Assembly: GCA_937900135.1 (NCBI GenBank)
Contig: CALCDJ010000080.1
Location: 32,144-96,143, forward strand
Length of the DNA stretch: 64,000 bases
Direction: 5' to 3'
DNA from: an uncultured Blautia sp.
GTDB lineage: Bacteria; Bacillota; Clostridia; Lachnospirales; Lachnospiraceae
Part shown: positions 17,867 to 25,961 of the stretch, piece by piece
How the letters are laid out: each line of letters opens with the position of its first letter
Position numbering within the stretch: the stretch's first letter is position 1
The notes under the pieces: model-generated
Database searches by the model: none
Told to the model about the DNA's origin: nothing
The model's input: only the letters and a program-made list of their open reading frames with translations
Program-made: the position numbers and the translations under genes

Positions 17867-18823
17867 ATGGAATTTCAAATTGTGATCCCGGTATTGATTT
17901 CTTTTGCGATCAGCCTTGTTTTAGGCCCGATCGTTATCCCCTTTTTGCGAAAACTGAAGATGGGGCAGACAGAACGTGTAGAGGGTGTGCAGTCTCACCT
18001 GAAAAAAGCAGGAACGCCTACAATGGGCGGAGTGATTTTTCTGATTGCGGCAGCAGTGACTGCTTTATTCTATATTAAGGACTATCCGAAGATCATTCCG
18101 GTTCTGTTTCTGACTCTTGGATTTGGTATCATTGGTTTTCTGGATGACTATCTCAAGGTGGTTCTGAAACGCTCCGACGGCCTGCTTCCCTGGCAGAAAT
18201 TTGCACTCCAGGTGGTATTGACAGGAGTCTTTGTTTTTTACATTATGAACTATACAGACATTTCCCTTACCATGCGGATTCCCTTCTGGGGCGGACATTA
18301 CCTGAACCTGGGATGGCTTGCAGTTCCGGTGCTTTTCTTTGCGGTGATCGGAACGGTGAACGGGGTAAACTTTACAGATGGTCTGGATGGACTGGCTTCC
18401 AGCGTAACGCTGATTGTGGCAGTTTTCTTTACCGTGGTTTCCATTGGAACCAAGTCAGGAATTGAGCCCATTACCTGTGCTGTGGTAGGCGGACTGATGG
18501 GATTTTTGCTGTTTAACGTGTATCCTGCCAAGGTGTTTATGGGAGATACCGGTTCTCTGGCACTGGGAGGTTTTGTAGCCGGCTGTGCTTATATGATGCA
18601 GATGCCGCTGTTCCTTCTGCTGGTGGGACTCATTTATCTGGTGGAGGTTCTCTCCGTTATGATCCAGGTGACATATTTTAAGGCAACCCATGGAAAGCGT
18701 TTCTTCAAGATGGCGCCCATTCATCATCATTTTGAACTTTGCGGCTGGTCAGAAACCAGGATTGTGGCAGTGTTCTCTGTAGTTACTGCAATCATGTGTC
18801 TCATCAGTCTTTTGGCATTATAA
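17867..18823 (+). CDS. mraY: Phospho-N-acetylmuramoyl-pentapeptide transferase
   Basis: Polytopic enzyme making lipid I from UDP-MurNAc-pentapeptide and undecaprenyl phosphate. Family motifs are clear: HLKKAGTPTMGG, GFLDDYLKV (catalytic Asp pair), NFTDGLDGLA, GDTGSLALGG and PIHHHFELCGW. The start is ATG 17867 (MEFQIVIPVLISF) with AAGAGG about 7 bases upstream; the frame stays open to 17825 but that extension is Lys/Arg-rich and unlikely. 318 residues. Confidence 0.97.
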   Translation: MEFQIVIPVLISFAISLVLGPIVIPFLRKLKMGQTERVEGVQSHLKKAGTPTMGGVIFLIAAAVTALFYIKDYPKIIPVLFLTLGFGIIGFLDDYLKVVLKRSDGLLPWQKFALQVVLTGVFVFYIMNYTDISLTMRIPFWGGHYLNLGWLAVPVLFFAVIGTVNGVNFTDGLDGLASSVTLIVAVFFTVVSIGTKSGIEPITCAVVGGLMGFLLFNVYPAKVFMGDTGSLALGGFVAGCAYMMQMPLFLLLVGLIYLVEVLSVMIQVTYFKATHGKRFFKMAPIHHHFELCGWSETRIVAVFSVVTAIMCLISLLAL

Positions 18824-18836
18824 GGAGGAACAGACT

Positions 18837-20192
18837 ATGGAATTACAGGGAAAAAGAGTGCTGGTGTTCGGCACTGGCAAAAGCGGAATCGGCGCGGCTG
18901 ATCTGCTGGGGGCAGTAGGAGCCCTGCCAATCCTGTATGACGGCAACGAAAAAACAGATAAAGAAGCGGTGTTACATAAGACAGAAGGAAATTATCCTCT
19001 GGAGATTTACACAGGAACTCTTCCGGAAGAGGTACAGAAGCAGTTGGAACTTGTGGTATTAAGTCCTGGAGTTCCCACAGACCTTCCCCTTGTGAAGCGC
19101 TTTTATGAACAGGGCCTTCCTGTATGGGGAGAAGTGGAGCTTGCTTACCGTACCGGCAAGGGAGAGGTGCTGGCAATCACCGGTACCAACGGAAAGACCA
19201 CTACCACAGCGCTCCTTGGAAAGATCATGGCAGATGCCAGAGAATCCGTTTATGTAGTGGGAAATATTGGAACACCCTATACCTCCATGTCTCTTAAAAT
19301 GCAGGAGGATACGGTGACAGTTGCAGAGATCAGCAGCTTCCAGCTGGAAACCATTGAGAACTTTGCCCCAAAGGTCAGCGCAATTTTAAATATCACAGAA
19401 GATCATCTGAACCGCCATCATACCATGGAGGAATACATTCGTGTGAAGGAACTGATTGTGAAAAACCAGACGGCAAAAGATACCTGTGTCCTGAATTATG
19501 AGGACGAGGTTTTGCGGGAATTTGGCAGAAATCTTGTGCCGAAAACCCTTTACTTCTCCAGTGTCCGTAAGCTGGAACAGGGAATTTATCTGGACGGGGA
19601 TCAGATTGTGCTGAAAACAGAACAGGAAGAGATTCCAGTGGTAAAAACAGGAGAACTGAAGCTTCTGGGACAACACAATTTTGAGAATGTGATGGCGGCT
19701 GTGGCAATGGCATATTCTGCTGGTGTTCCCATGGAAAGCATCCGCAAAAGTATCTGCGCCTTTACGGCAGTGGAACATCGAATTGAGTATGTGACAGAAA
19801 AAAATGGCGTGGTATATTACAACGATTCCAAGGGAACCAATCCAGATGCGGCAATTAAGGGAATTCAGGCAATGAACCGTCCCACATATTTAATTGGAGG
19901 CGGCTATGATAAGGAATCCAGTTATGACGAATGGATTCAGTCTTTTGACGGTAAGGTGCGAAGCCTGGTGCTCATTGGACAGACAAAAGAAAAAATCAAG
20001 GCAGCGGCAGAACGTCTGGGATTTTTTGACGTGGTCCTTTGCGAGGATCTTAAAGAGGCAGTAACCTGGTGCGCAGGTATGGCTCGTCCAGGGGAAGCCG
20101 TGCTTTTGTCTCCTGCATGTGCAAGCTGGGGACAGTTTGACAACTATGAGCAGCGTGGAGATCGGTTTAAAGAATATGTAATGGAACTATAA
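18837..20192 (+). CDS. murD: UDP-N-acetylmuramoyl-L-alanine--D-glutamate ligase
   Basis: ATP-dependent ligase that adds D-Glu to UDP-MurNAc-L-Ala in the cytosol. An N-terminal Rossmann-like domain (VLVFGTGKSGIGAADLL) is followed by the ATP loop GTNGKTTTT (about 115-123), the Mur ligase central block (ITEDHLNRH) and the C-terminal domain (NDSKGTNPDAAIKGI, LSPACASWGQFDNYEQRGD). 451 residues, full length. RBS AGGAGG sits before the ATG. Confidence 0.97.
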   Translation: MELQGKRVLVFGTGKSGIGAADLLGAVGALPILYDGNEKTDKEAVLHKTEGNYPLEIYTGTLPEEVQKQLELVVLSPGVPTDLPLVKRFYEQGLPVWGEVELAYRTGKGEVLAITGTNGKTTTTALLGKIMADARESVYVVGNIGTPYTSMSLKMQEDTVTVAEISSFQLETIENFAPKVSAILNITEDHLNRHHTMEEYIRVKELIVKNQTAKDTCVLNYEDEVLREFGRNLVPKTLYFSSVRKLEQGIYLDGDQIVLKTEQEEIPVVKTGELKLLGQHNFENVMAAVAMAYSAGVPMESIRKSICAFTAVEHRIEYVTEKNGVVYYNDSKGTNPDAAIKGIQAMNRPTYLIGGGYDKESSYDEWIQSFDGKVRSLVLIGQTKEKIKAAAERLGFFDVVLCEDLKEAVTWCAGMARPGEAVLLSPACASWGQFDNYEQRGDRFKEYVMEL

Positions 20193-20198
20193 TCAGGA

Positions 20199-20237
20199 AC
20201 AGGCGGTGTTCTGCAAAGAGTGCAGAATACCGCCTGT
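20199..20237 (+). promoter_or_regulatory. 17-bp intercistronic hairpin between murD and ftsW
   Basis: Arms 20199-20215 (ACAGGCGGTGTTCTGCA) and 20221-20237 (TGCAGAATACCGCCTGT) pair completely with one G-U; the loop is AAGAG. No T run follows, so it resembles an mRNA processing or stability element more than a terminator. Confidence 0.65.
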
Positions 20238-20320
20238 AAGTTTCTGGAAAAAGGTTTCAGTCATATCCACGGGTAATGCTTTCATATTCTATAAAGAATG
20301 ATGGAGACAAGAGGCAGGGT

Positions 20321-21469
20321 ATGGGCAAAAGGGAAGAAGACAGACTGTATGGTTCCAAAGATATGACGCTCCTGGCTTTGGTGCTGCTTCTGGTGGTGTC
20401 AGGGCTGGTGATTTTGTTCAGTACCAGCGCCTATAATGGAAGAGTCCGGTTCCAGGACCCGGCTTATTATTTTAAAAAGCAGTTTTTTGCCACTGCTCTG
20501 GGGCTGGGAGTTATGTATGCTGTATCCAGAATGGACTATCATGTCCTGGCAGCGCTGGCTCCCTGGGGATATCTTTTGTCTTTGCTGTTGTCTACGGCCG
20601 TTCTTCTGGTGGGACAGGAAATCAACGGTTCAAAACGCTGGCTGAATTTCGGTCCCCTATCTTTTCAGCCTTCGGAGTTTGCCAAGGTGGCAGTAATCTT
20701 GTTTCTGGCCTGGCAGATTGATAGAACCAGAAAAAGTACAGCCAGCTTCTGGTTTATGTGTCGTACCATGCTTACCCTCCTTCCCATAGTGGGACTGGTA
20801 GGCTCCAACAATCTCAGTACGGCGATTATCATTCTGGGAATTGGAGTGATTCTGATTTTTGTATCCAATCCTGGATATCTGCAGTTTTTGGGGATTGGGG
20901 GAGCTGGTCTGGCTTTTGTGGCGGCTTTTCTGGCGGGGGAAAGCTATCGTCTGGAACGTCTGGCTATCTGGAGAAATCCGGAAAAGTACGAAAAAGGATT
21001 TCAGACCATACAGGGGTTGTATGCCATTGGAAGCGGAGGGATTTTTGGAAGAGGGCTGGGTAGCAGCCTGCAGAAGCTGGGATTTGTGCCAGAAGCGCAA
21101 AATGACATGATTTTTTCTATTATCTGTGAGGAACTGGGGCTTTTGGGTGCAGTTGTGCTTATCCTGCTGTTTGCCCTTTTGCTCTGGCGGTTATGTGTGA
21201 TTTCCATGCACAGTCGTGATCTTTTAGGCGCCCTGATCAGCGCTGGGATTCTGGCTCACATGGCAATTCAGGTGATTCTGAATATCGCCGTGGTAACCAA
21301 TACCATACCAAATACTGGAATTACCCTTCCCTTTGTGAGTTATGGAGGCACATCCATTGTTTTCCTTCTGGGAGAGATGGGGCTGGCCTTTAGTGTGAGC
21401 AGTCACACAACCTCTTCCCCTGCATACAATAAAAGTAAGAGGCCCTTTAGGAGTGAAAGGCGTGGATAA
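20321..21469 (+). CDS. ftsW: FtsW/RodA/SpoVE-family lipid II flippase/glycosyltransferase
   Basis: SEDS-family polytopic protein that polymerises lipid II with a class B PBP. Family blocks: NGSKRWLNFGPLSFQPSEFAK, YQ-type loop replaced by FQTIQGLYAIGSGGIFGRGLG, FVPEAQNDMIFSIICEELG and NTGITLPFVSYGGTS. The frame runs back to 20276, but ATG 20321 has GAGG at 20311-20314. 382 residues. In a dcw cluster FtsW is the expected assignment; SpoVE is the alternative. The 3' end overlaps the start of murA. Confidence 0.92.
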   Translation: MGKREEDRLYGSKDMTLLALVLLLVVSGLVILFSTSAYNGRVRFQDPAYYFKKQFFATALGLGVMYAVSRMDYHVLAALAPWGYLLSLLLSTAVLLVGQEINGSKRWLNFGPLSFQPSEFAKVAVILFLAWQIDRTRKSTASFWFMCRTMLTLLPIVGLVGSNNLSTAIIILGIGVILIFVSNPGYLQFLGIGGAGLAFVAAFLAGESYRLERLAIWRNPEKYEKGFQTIQGLYAIGSGGIFGRGLGSSLQKLGFVPEAQNDMIFSIICEELGLLGAVVLILLFALLLWRLCVISMHSRDLLGALISAGILAHMAIQVILNIAVVTNTIPNTGITLPFVSYGGTSIVFLLGEMGLAFSVSSHTTSSPAYNKSKRPFRSERRG

Positions 21470-22727
21470 AATTCGCATCGCAGGGGGAACGCCCCTTCAC
21501 GGGACTGTTTCCATACAAGGCTCCAAAAATGCGGCGCTGCCTATGATGGCTGCGTCTCTTCTTTTTCCAGGCGTGAGTGTGCTTCGGGGATGCCCGGAAA
21601 TTGCAGATGTGTGGTGCATGGAACAGATTTTAACGGAATTAGGCGCAGAAACCTGGTGGGAAGGGCATGACCTCTATCTGGATTGTACCAGCGCAGACAA
21701 AAACTGGATTCCTGGAAGTTATACAGGAAGAATGCGCTCATCCATGATCCTTTTGGGCCCCATGCTTGGGAGAAATCAGAAGGGAGCGCTGGGGTATCCA
21801 GGGGGCTGTGTCATTGGACGAAGACCCATTGATCTTCATATGATGGTGCTGAAGGAGCTGGGAGCAGAGCTTTGGCAGGGGCCAGAAATGATTCAGGCAT
21901 CCTGTGGAAGGCTCAGGGGAAAAGAAATATTTTTTTCCGGAAAAAGTGTGGGGGCAACGGAGCAGGGAATTTTGTCTGCGGTTTTGGCAGAAGGGGAGAC
22001 CATTTTTCATAATTGCGCCAGAGAACCGGAAATCCAGTGGCTGTGCCGTTATCTCAGAAGTATGGGGGCCAGGATACAGGGAGAAGGAGAGGACTGTATT
22101 CGGATTTGTGGGGTAAGTTCACTGGAAAGAGGGGGAGATATGAAGGTTCCCCCTGACCGGATCGTAGCTGGAACGTATCTTTGTGCCTGCGCGGCTACCA
22201 GGGGAAACATTGTTCTGGAGAATCCTCCGGTGGAGGAATTAAAGGCCTTCCTTGAGGTATATGGGAAAATGGGTGGACAATACAAAGTAAAGAGTGGTAA
22301 ACTAATAGCGGACGGAAGCGCTGTGGGATTTCCCATTCCATTTCTGGAAACAGAGGTGTATCCAGGCTTTCCCACAGATCTCCAGTCTCCTCTGATGGCA
22401 GTGCTTGCTACCATACCGGGCACCAGCTGCATCAGAGAACAGATTTTTGAGGATCGTTACAAGGCAGCAGCCTGGCTGAATAATATGGGCGCCAGAATTG
22501 AAGTAAAGGAAGGAACCGCCTGGATTTACGGAGGGCATCCTCTTCACGGGGGGCAGGTACAGGCAGAAGAACTGCGGGGAGGAGCGGCGCTGGTACTGGC
22601 AGCGCTTTCTGCAAAAGGTGTAACGGAGATACGGGGATATTCTTTTATCAGGCGTGGATATGAACATATCTGCGAAGACATGGAAGCTCTTGGAGGTAGA
22701 ATTATAAAGGACACAGGATCAGAGTAA
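21462..22727 (+). CDS. murA: UDP-N-acetylglucosamine 1-carboxyvinyltransferase
   Basis: First committed step of peptidoglycan synthesis: transfers enolpyruvate from PEP to UDP-GlcNAc. GSKNAALP at the N-terminus and the fosfomycin-target loop YPGGCVIGRRPIDLH with Cys116 are present, along with PPDRIVAGTYLCA and FPTDLQSPLMAV. I place the start at GTG 21462 (MVDKIRIAGG) with AGGAG at 21449-21453; GTG 21453 overlaps the RBS. It overlaps ftsW by 8 bases. Its place between ftsW and divIB is where many clusters carry murG. Confidence 0.94.
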   Translation: MDKIRIAGGTPLHGTVSIQGSKNAALPMMAASLLFPGVSVLRGCPEIADVWCMEQILTELGAETWWEGHDLYLDCTSADKNWIPGSYTGRMRSSMILLGPMLGRNQKGALGYPGGCVIGRRPIDLHMMVLKELGAELWQGPEMIQASCGRLRGKEIFFSGKSVGATEQGILSAVLAEGETIFHNCAREPEIQWLCRYLRSMGARIQGEGEDCIRICGVSSLERGGDMKVPPDRIVAGTYLCACAATRGNIVLENPPVEELKAFLEVYGKMGGQYKVKSGKLIADGSAVGFPIPFLETEVYPGFPTDLQSPLMAVLATIPGTSCIREQIFEDRYKAAAWLNNMGARIEVKEGTAWIYGGHPLHGGQVQAEELRGGAALVLAALSAKGVTEIRGYSFIRRGYEHICEDMEALGGRIIKDTGSE

Positions 22728-22728
22728 G

Positions 22729-23949
22729 ATGAGTGCATTTGATTACAAAAAAGAATTAAAACTGGACAAAAAAACCTGGAAGATCATCTGGGGCAGTCTT
22801 GCGGCGCTGGCGCTGGCAGGCATTGTTTTCTTTTTCGTCTATTTTCGGGTAGAAGAGGTGGAGGTAATGGGAAGCAGCCATTACTCCAAGGACGAGATCA
22901 GGGAAATGATTCTGAGAGGGCCGCTGGCGTCCAATTCTGTGCTGGCCCCCCTTCTGTATTCCACCAACGATACCGGAGACATTCCTTTTGTGGAGGGATT
23001 CCGCGTAAAGCAGGCCAACAGGAATACACTGGTCATCAGTGTAAAAGAAAAGAAACCGGTGGGCTGTATTCCGTATCTGGACAGTTATGTATATTTTGAC
23101 AGAAACGGAGTGTTTGTGGAAAGCTCCAGGGAACGGGATGAAGCTGTGCCGTATTTTGACGGGATTCAGGTGAATAAGGTCATAAAAAATGAAAAGATTC
23201 CCATCAAGGGAACTACGGTGCTGAATACAGCGGTGGCCCTTGCTACTATTTTCCAGAAAAACCAGATGATTCCCGACCATATTCAGTTTGACCAGAATTA
23301 TCAGATCAATCTGGTTTACGGAGATATTACAGTACAGCTGGGAAAGGACAAGTATCTGGAGGACAAGATGTCAAGAGTCATTGCCATTTTGCCAAAGCTG
23401 GCCGGAGAAAAGGGAATCCTCCATCTGGAAAGTGTGACAGACAGCACGAAGACCATTACCTTTGAGCGGGATCAGGCAGAGACAGAAGAACTGGAATATG
23501 CCCTTGAAAAATGGGTGGGCGGCTATGATGAAGAACTGGATTACACCGGAGAAGGAGAATATGACCAGTATGGCAATTATGTGGGGCCGAAACCTACCAA
23601 GGAAAGCATAGAAGCCCATGGAGACTGGAAAGGCGGCTATAATGAAGATGGAGGTTATACCGGAGAAGGAGAATATGACCGGGAGGGAAATTATGTGGGC
23701 CCGTCACCGGATGCTGCCCAGGAAGAAGACGCCAATTCCTCCGGTGATGAAAATGAAGACAGTCAGTACGATGAATACGGAAATAACGTTGGAGACAGTC
23801 AGTACGATGAATATGGAAATTACGTTGGAGACAGCCAGTACGACGAATACGGAAATTATGTCGGGGACAGCCAGTATGATGAATACGGAAATTATGTCGG
23901 AGACAGCCAGTATGACGCCTATGGAAACTACATGGGAGACAGCCAGTAA
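22729..23949 (+). CDS. divIB: DivIB/FtsQ-type division protein with 12-residue repeat tail
   Basis: Bitopic divisome protein: short cytoplasmic leader, membrane helix at about 22-40, then a POTRA-type domain (FRVEEVEVMGSSHYSKDEI) and a beta domain to about residue 250. The rest is an extracytoplasmic acidic tail. Two diverged units (GEYDQYGNYVGP, GEYDREGNYVGP) precede five near-identical 12-residue units DSQYDEYGNYVG (residues about 344-403). The fold region and the position just before ftsZ support the call. The tail is not part of the canonical family. Confidence 0.88.
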   Translation: MSAFDYKKELKLDKKTWKIIWGSLAALALAGIVFFFVYFRVEEVEVMGSSHYSKDEIREMILRGPLASNSVLAPLLYSTNDTGDIPFVEGFRVKQANRNTLVISVKEKKPVGCIPYLDSYVYFDRNGVFVESSRERDEAVPYFDGIQVNKVIKNEKIPIKGTTVLNTAVALATIFQKNQMIPDHIQFDQNYQINLVYGDITVQLGKDKYLEDKMSRVIAILPKLAGEKGILHLESVTDSTKTITFERDQAETEELEYALEKWVGGYDEELDYTGEGEYDQYGNYVGPKPTKESIEAHGDWKGGYNEDGGYTGEGEYDREGNYVGPSPDAAQEEDANSSGDENEDSQYDEYGNNVGDSQYDEYGNYVGDSQYDEYGNYVGDSQYDEYGNYVGDSQYDAYGNYMGDSQ

Positions 23950-23967
23950 GATGCCTACGGAAATTAA
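23758..23967 (+). repeat. 36-bp tandem repeat in divIB with decayed sixth unit
   Basis: Five 36-bp units start at 23758, 23794, 23830, 23866 and 23902. A sixth begins at 23938 (GAC AGC CAG), where the expected Tyr codon is TAA, the gene's stop, and then continues in frame as GAT GCC TAC GGA AAT TAA to 23967. The repeat therefore extends beyond the stop codon. Confidence 0.92.
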
Positions 23968-24068
23968 TCGGAGGGGAATAAGACAGGAAGAAAACACCAG
24001 GAGATCGTTGGTCTTCTGTGAATATGACGAAAATTCGTGAAAAAAGTATAAAAAAACAAAAATAGAGG

Positions 24069-24097
24069 TTGATTAATTCCAGAAAAAAATATATGAT
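24069..24097 (+). promoter_or_regulatory. ftsZ promoter
   Basis: TTGATT (24069-24074), 17-bp spacer, TATGAT (24092-24097), 69 bases before the ftsZ TTG start. It lets ftsZ be expressed apart from the upstream cluster. Confidence 0.65.
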
Positions 24098-24165
24098 ATA
24101 TCTATATGTAGCTTGATAAAACAAGACAGAAATAGATATCAGGTAGAAATGAAGGAGGAAGTACA

Positions 24166-25332
24166 TTGTTAGAGATAATGACAAATGAGGCCGAATCATC
24201 TGCGAAGATCATAGTCATCGGCGTAGGCGGTGCCGGAAATAATGCAGTAAACAGGATGGTGGAAGAAGCCATCGGCGGAGTGGAGTTTGTAGGTGTCAAC
24301 ACTGATAAGCAGGCTTTGACTCTGTGCAAAGCTCCGACAGTACTTCAGATTGGTGAGAAGATAACCAAAGGACTTGGTGCAGGAGCAAAACCAGAGGTTG
24401 GCCAGAAGGCTGCTGAGGAAAGTATAGAAGAAGTAAAACAGTTAGTAGAAGGCGCAGATATGGTGTTTGTTACCTGTGGTATGGGCGGCGGAACCGGAAC
24501 CGGTGCTGCTCCGGTGATCGCAGCGGCAGCCAAAGAACTTGGTATCCTGACTGTTGGCGTTGTTACCAAGCCATTCCGTTTTGAAGCTAAGACACGTATG
24601 AACAATGCGTTAGCTGGAATCGAAAATCTGAAGAAAGCTGTTGATACCCTGATTGTAATCCCCAATGACAAGCTGTTGGAGATCGTTGACCGCCGGACAA
24701 CCATGCCGGAAGCTCTCCGCAAGGCAGATGAAGTGCTGCAGCAGGCAGTACAGGGAATTACAGACCTTATTAACCTGCCGGCATTGATCAACCTTGACTT
24801 TGCAGATGTGCAGACAGTAATGACAGATAAGGGAATCGCACATATTGGTATTGGTGAGGCAAGAGGAGACGACAAGGCAATGGAAGCTGTTCAGCAGGCA
24901 GTATCCTCTCCGCTTCTGGAAACAACCATTAAGGGCGCTACCCATGTAATCATCAATATTTCCGGTGACATCTCTCTGATGGATGCCAATGATGCGGCAA
25001 GCTATGTACAGGAGCTTACCGGAGAAGAAGCAAATATCATCTTTGGTGCAATGTATGATGATTCTGTAGCAGATTATGCAAGAATCACAGTAATTGCAAC
25101 AGGATTAAATGATGCAGCTGCACAGAGCACCAGCGCATTTGGCAGCAGAGGAACCTCTTCTCCATTTGGCATGAAGAAACCGGCAGCAGGAGCATCTGGA
25201 AGCACCAGCGGTATGAATATGCCAAGCTTCAGTCTTCCAACTATGAATGCCACTCCGTTCAGCGCTAAGGTTCCATCCAGCACTGTACAGAAGAAGGATA
25301 TTCAGATTCCGGATTTCTTAAAGAACAGATAA
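24166..25332 (+). CDS. ftsZ: Cell division protein FtsZ
   Basis: Tubulin-like GTPase that forms the Z ring. N-terminal GVGGAGNNAVNRM, the tubulin signature GGGTGTGAAP, and the T7 region NLDFADVQTVM are intact. A Ser/Thr/Gly-rich linker leads to the conserved C-terminal peptide IQIPDFLKNR. The start is TTG 24166 because AAGGAGG (24152-24158) is 7 bases away; the ATG at 24178 is 19 bases from it. 388 residues. ftsA is not next to it. Confidence 0.98.
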   Translation: MLEIMTNEAESSAKIIVIGVGGAGNNAVNRMVEEAIGGVEFVGVNTDKQALTLCKAPTVLQIGEKITKGLGAGAKPEVGQKAAEESIEEVKQLVEGADMVFVTCGMGGGTGTGAAPVIAAAAKELGILTVGVVTKPFRFEAKTRMNNALAGIENLKKAVDTLIVIPNDKLLEIVDRRTTMPEALRKADEVLQQAVQGITDLINLPALINLDFADVQTVMTDKGIAHIGIGEARGDDKAMEAVQQAVSSPLLETTIKGATHVIINISGDISLMDANDAASYVQELTGEEANIIFGAMYDDSVADYARITVIATGLNDAAAQSTSAFGSRGTSSPFGMKKPAAGASGSTSGMNMPSFSLPTMNATPFSAKVPSSTVQKKDIQIPDFLKNR

Positions 25333-25344
25333 AGAACAGACATC

Positions 25345-25386
25345 AAGCCCCCTTACAGCGGAAGCCAGTAAGGGGGCTTGTTTTTT
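25345..25386 (+). terminator. Rho-independent terminator after ftsZ
   Basis: Perfect 12-bp stem AAGCCCCCTTAC (25345-25356) / GTAAGGGGGCTT (25368-25379) followed by G and six T. It closes the dcw cluster. Confidence 0.95.
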
Positions 25387-25445
25387 CTGTTTAAGAACTG
25401 GAAAGAAATTCCTGTACAAACAAAGGGGGAGAGAAAACAAAGGGA

Positions 25446-25769
25446 TCAGTGGCAGAAGAAGGTGCCGCATTTGGTATCGTGGCAGTTACATGCATTGTGG
25501 CCTTCGATATCAATGGCGGAAGCAGTACAGCGGCAGTTGTCGTTGTAAGTGCATTCTTTCGCTTTGCAGTCGATCTGAATCTTTTCGCATCCGCAGCCTC
25601 CATCAGACACCTGATTGGTGAAGCCCCCGGTTCCTTTTTCACGGAAGCTTCCGCAGGCAGTGTCCGTGGAACTGTGGGCTCTGTCTCCAAGAACCTCAAT
25701 TTCACCCTTGGAGCAAAGCTGGTTCTGGTTGTACATGCATGTAGTGGCAGAACATTTTAAAAGTGTCAT
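25446..25769 (-). CDS. DUF1540-domain protein (two copies)
   Basis: A Cys-rich 107-residue protein with two repeats of the DUF1540 pattern (C-x5-C-x-Y-N-x-N-x-C-x-A/G-x-x-I, ending ACGSF/KCGTF), first at residues 5-41 and second at 66-105, joined by a Gly-rich linker. DUF1540 proteins are common in Clostridia and Bacilli, are probably metal-binding, and have no settled function; a spore association is only a suggestion. RBS AGGAGG precedes the ATG. It stands alone between convergent ftsZ and the divergent transporter gene. Confidence 0.9.
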   Translation of the reverse strand: MTLLKCSATTCMYNQNQLCSKGEIEVLGDRAHSSTDTACGSFREKGTGGFTNQVSDGGCGCEKIQIDCKAKECTYNDNCRCTASAIDIEGHNACNCHDTKCGTFFCH

Positions 25770-25888
25770 AGTGATATCCTCCTTTTTATGACAGAGTCAT
25801 GTGTCAACTCATGTCTCTGGTCTGGCTGCAGTTCTGTTTTGAAATGCAGCTGCAGTATCAGTATCTGCAAAAAAAATAAGATTATGTA

Positions 25889-25918
25889 TTGTTTTTCAAT
25901 TTAAAGTGATGCTATAAT
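25889..25918 (+). promoter_or_regulatory. Promoter of the NSS transporter gene
   Basis: TTGTTT (25889-25894), 18-bp spacer ending in an extended TGC, TATAAT (25913-25918). It lies 44 bases before the ATG. Confidence 0.7.
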
Positions 25919-25961
25919 AAGGACAATATGTCATTTTACGACAAAGGAAGGGAGAGAAATC

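Noticed and set aside
23594..24199. Minus-strand frame of 201 residues with repeats opposite divIB
   Set aside because: It is the shadow of the 36-bp repeat; there is no RBS, and the plus-strand frame encodes DivIB with normal codon use.
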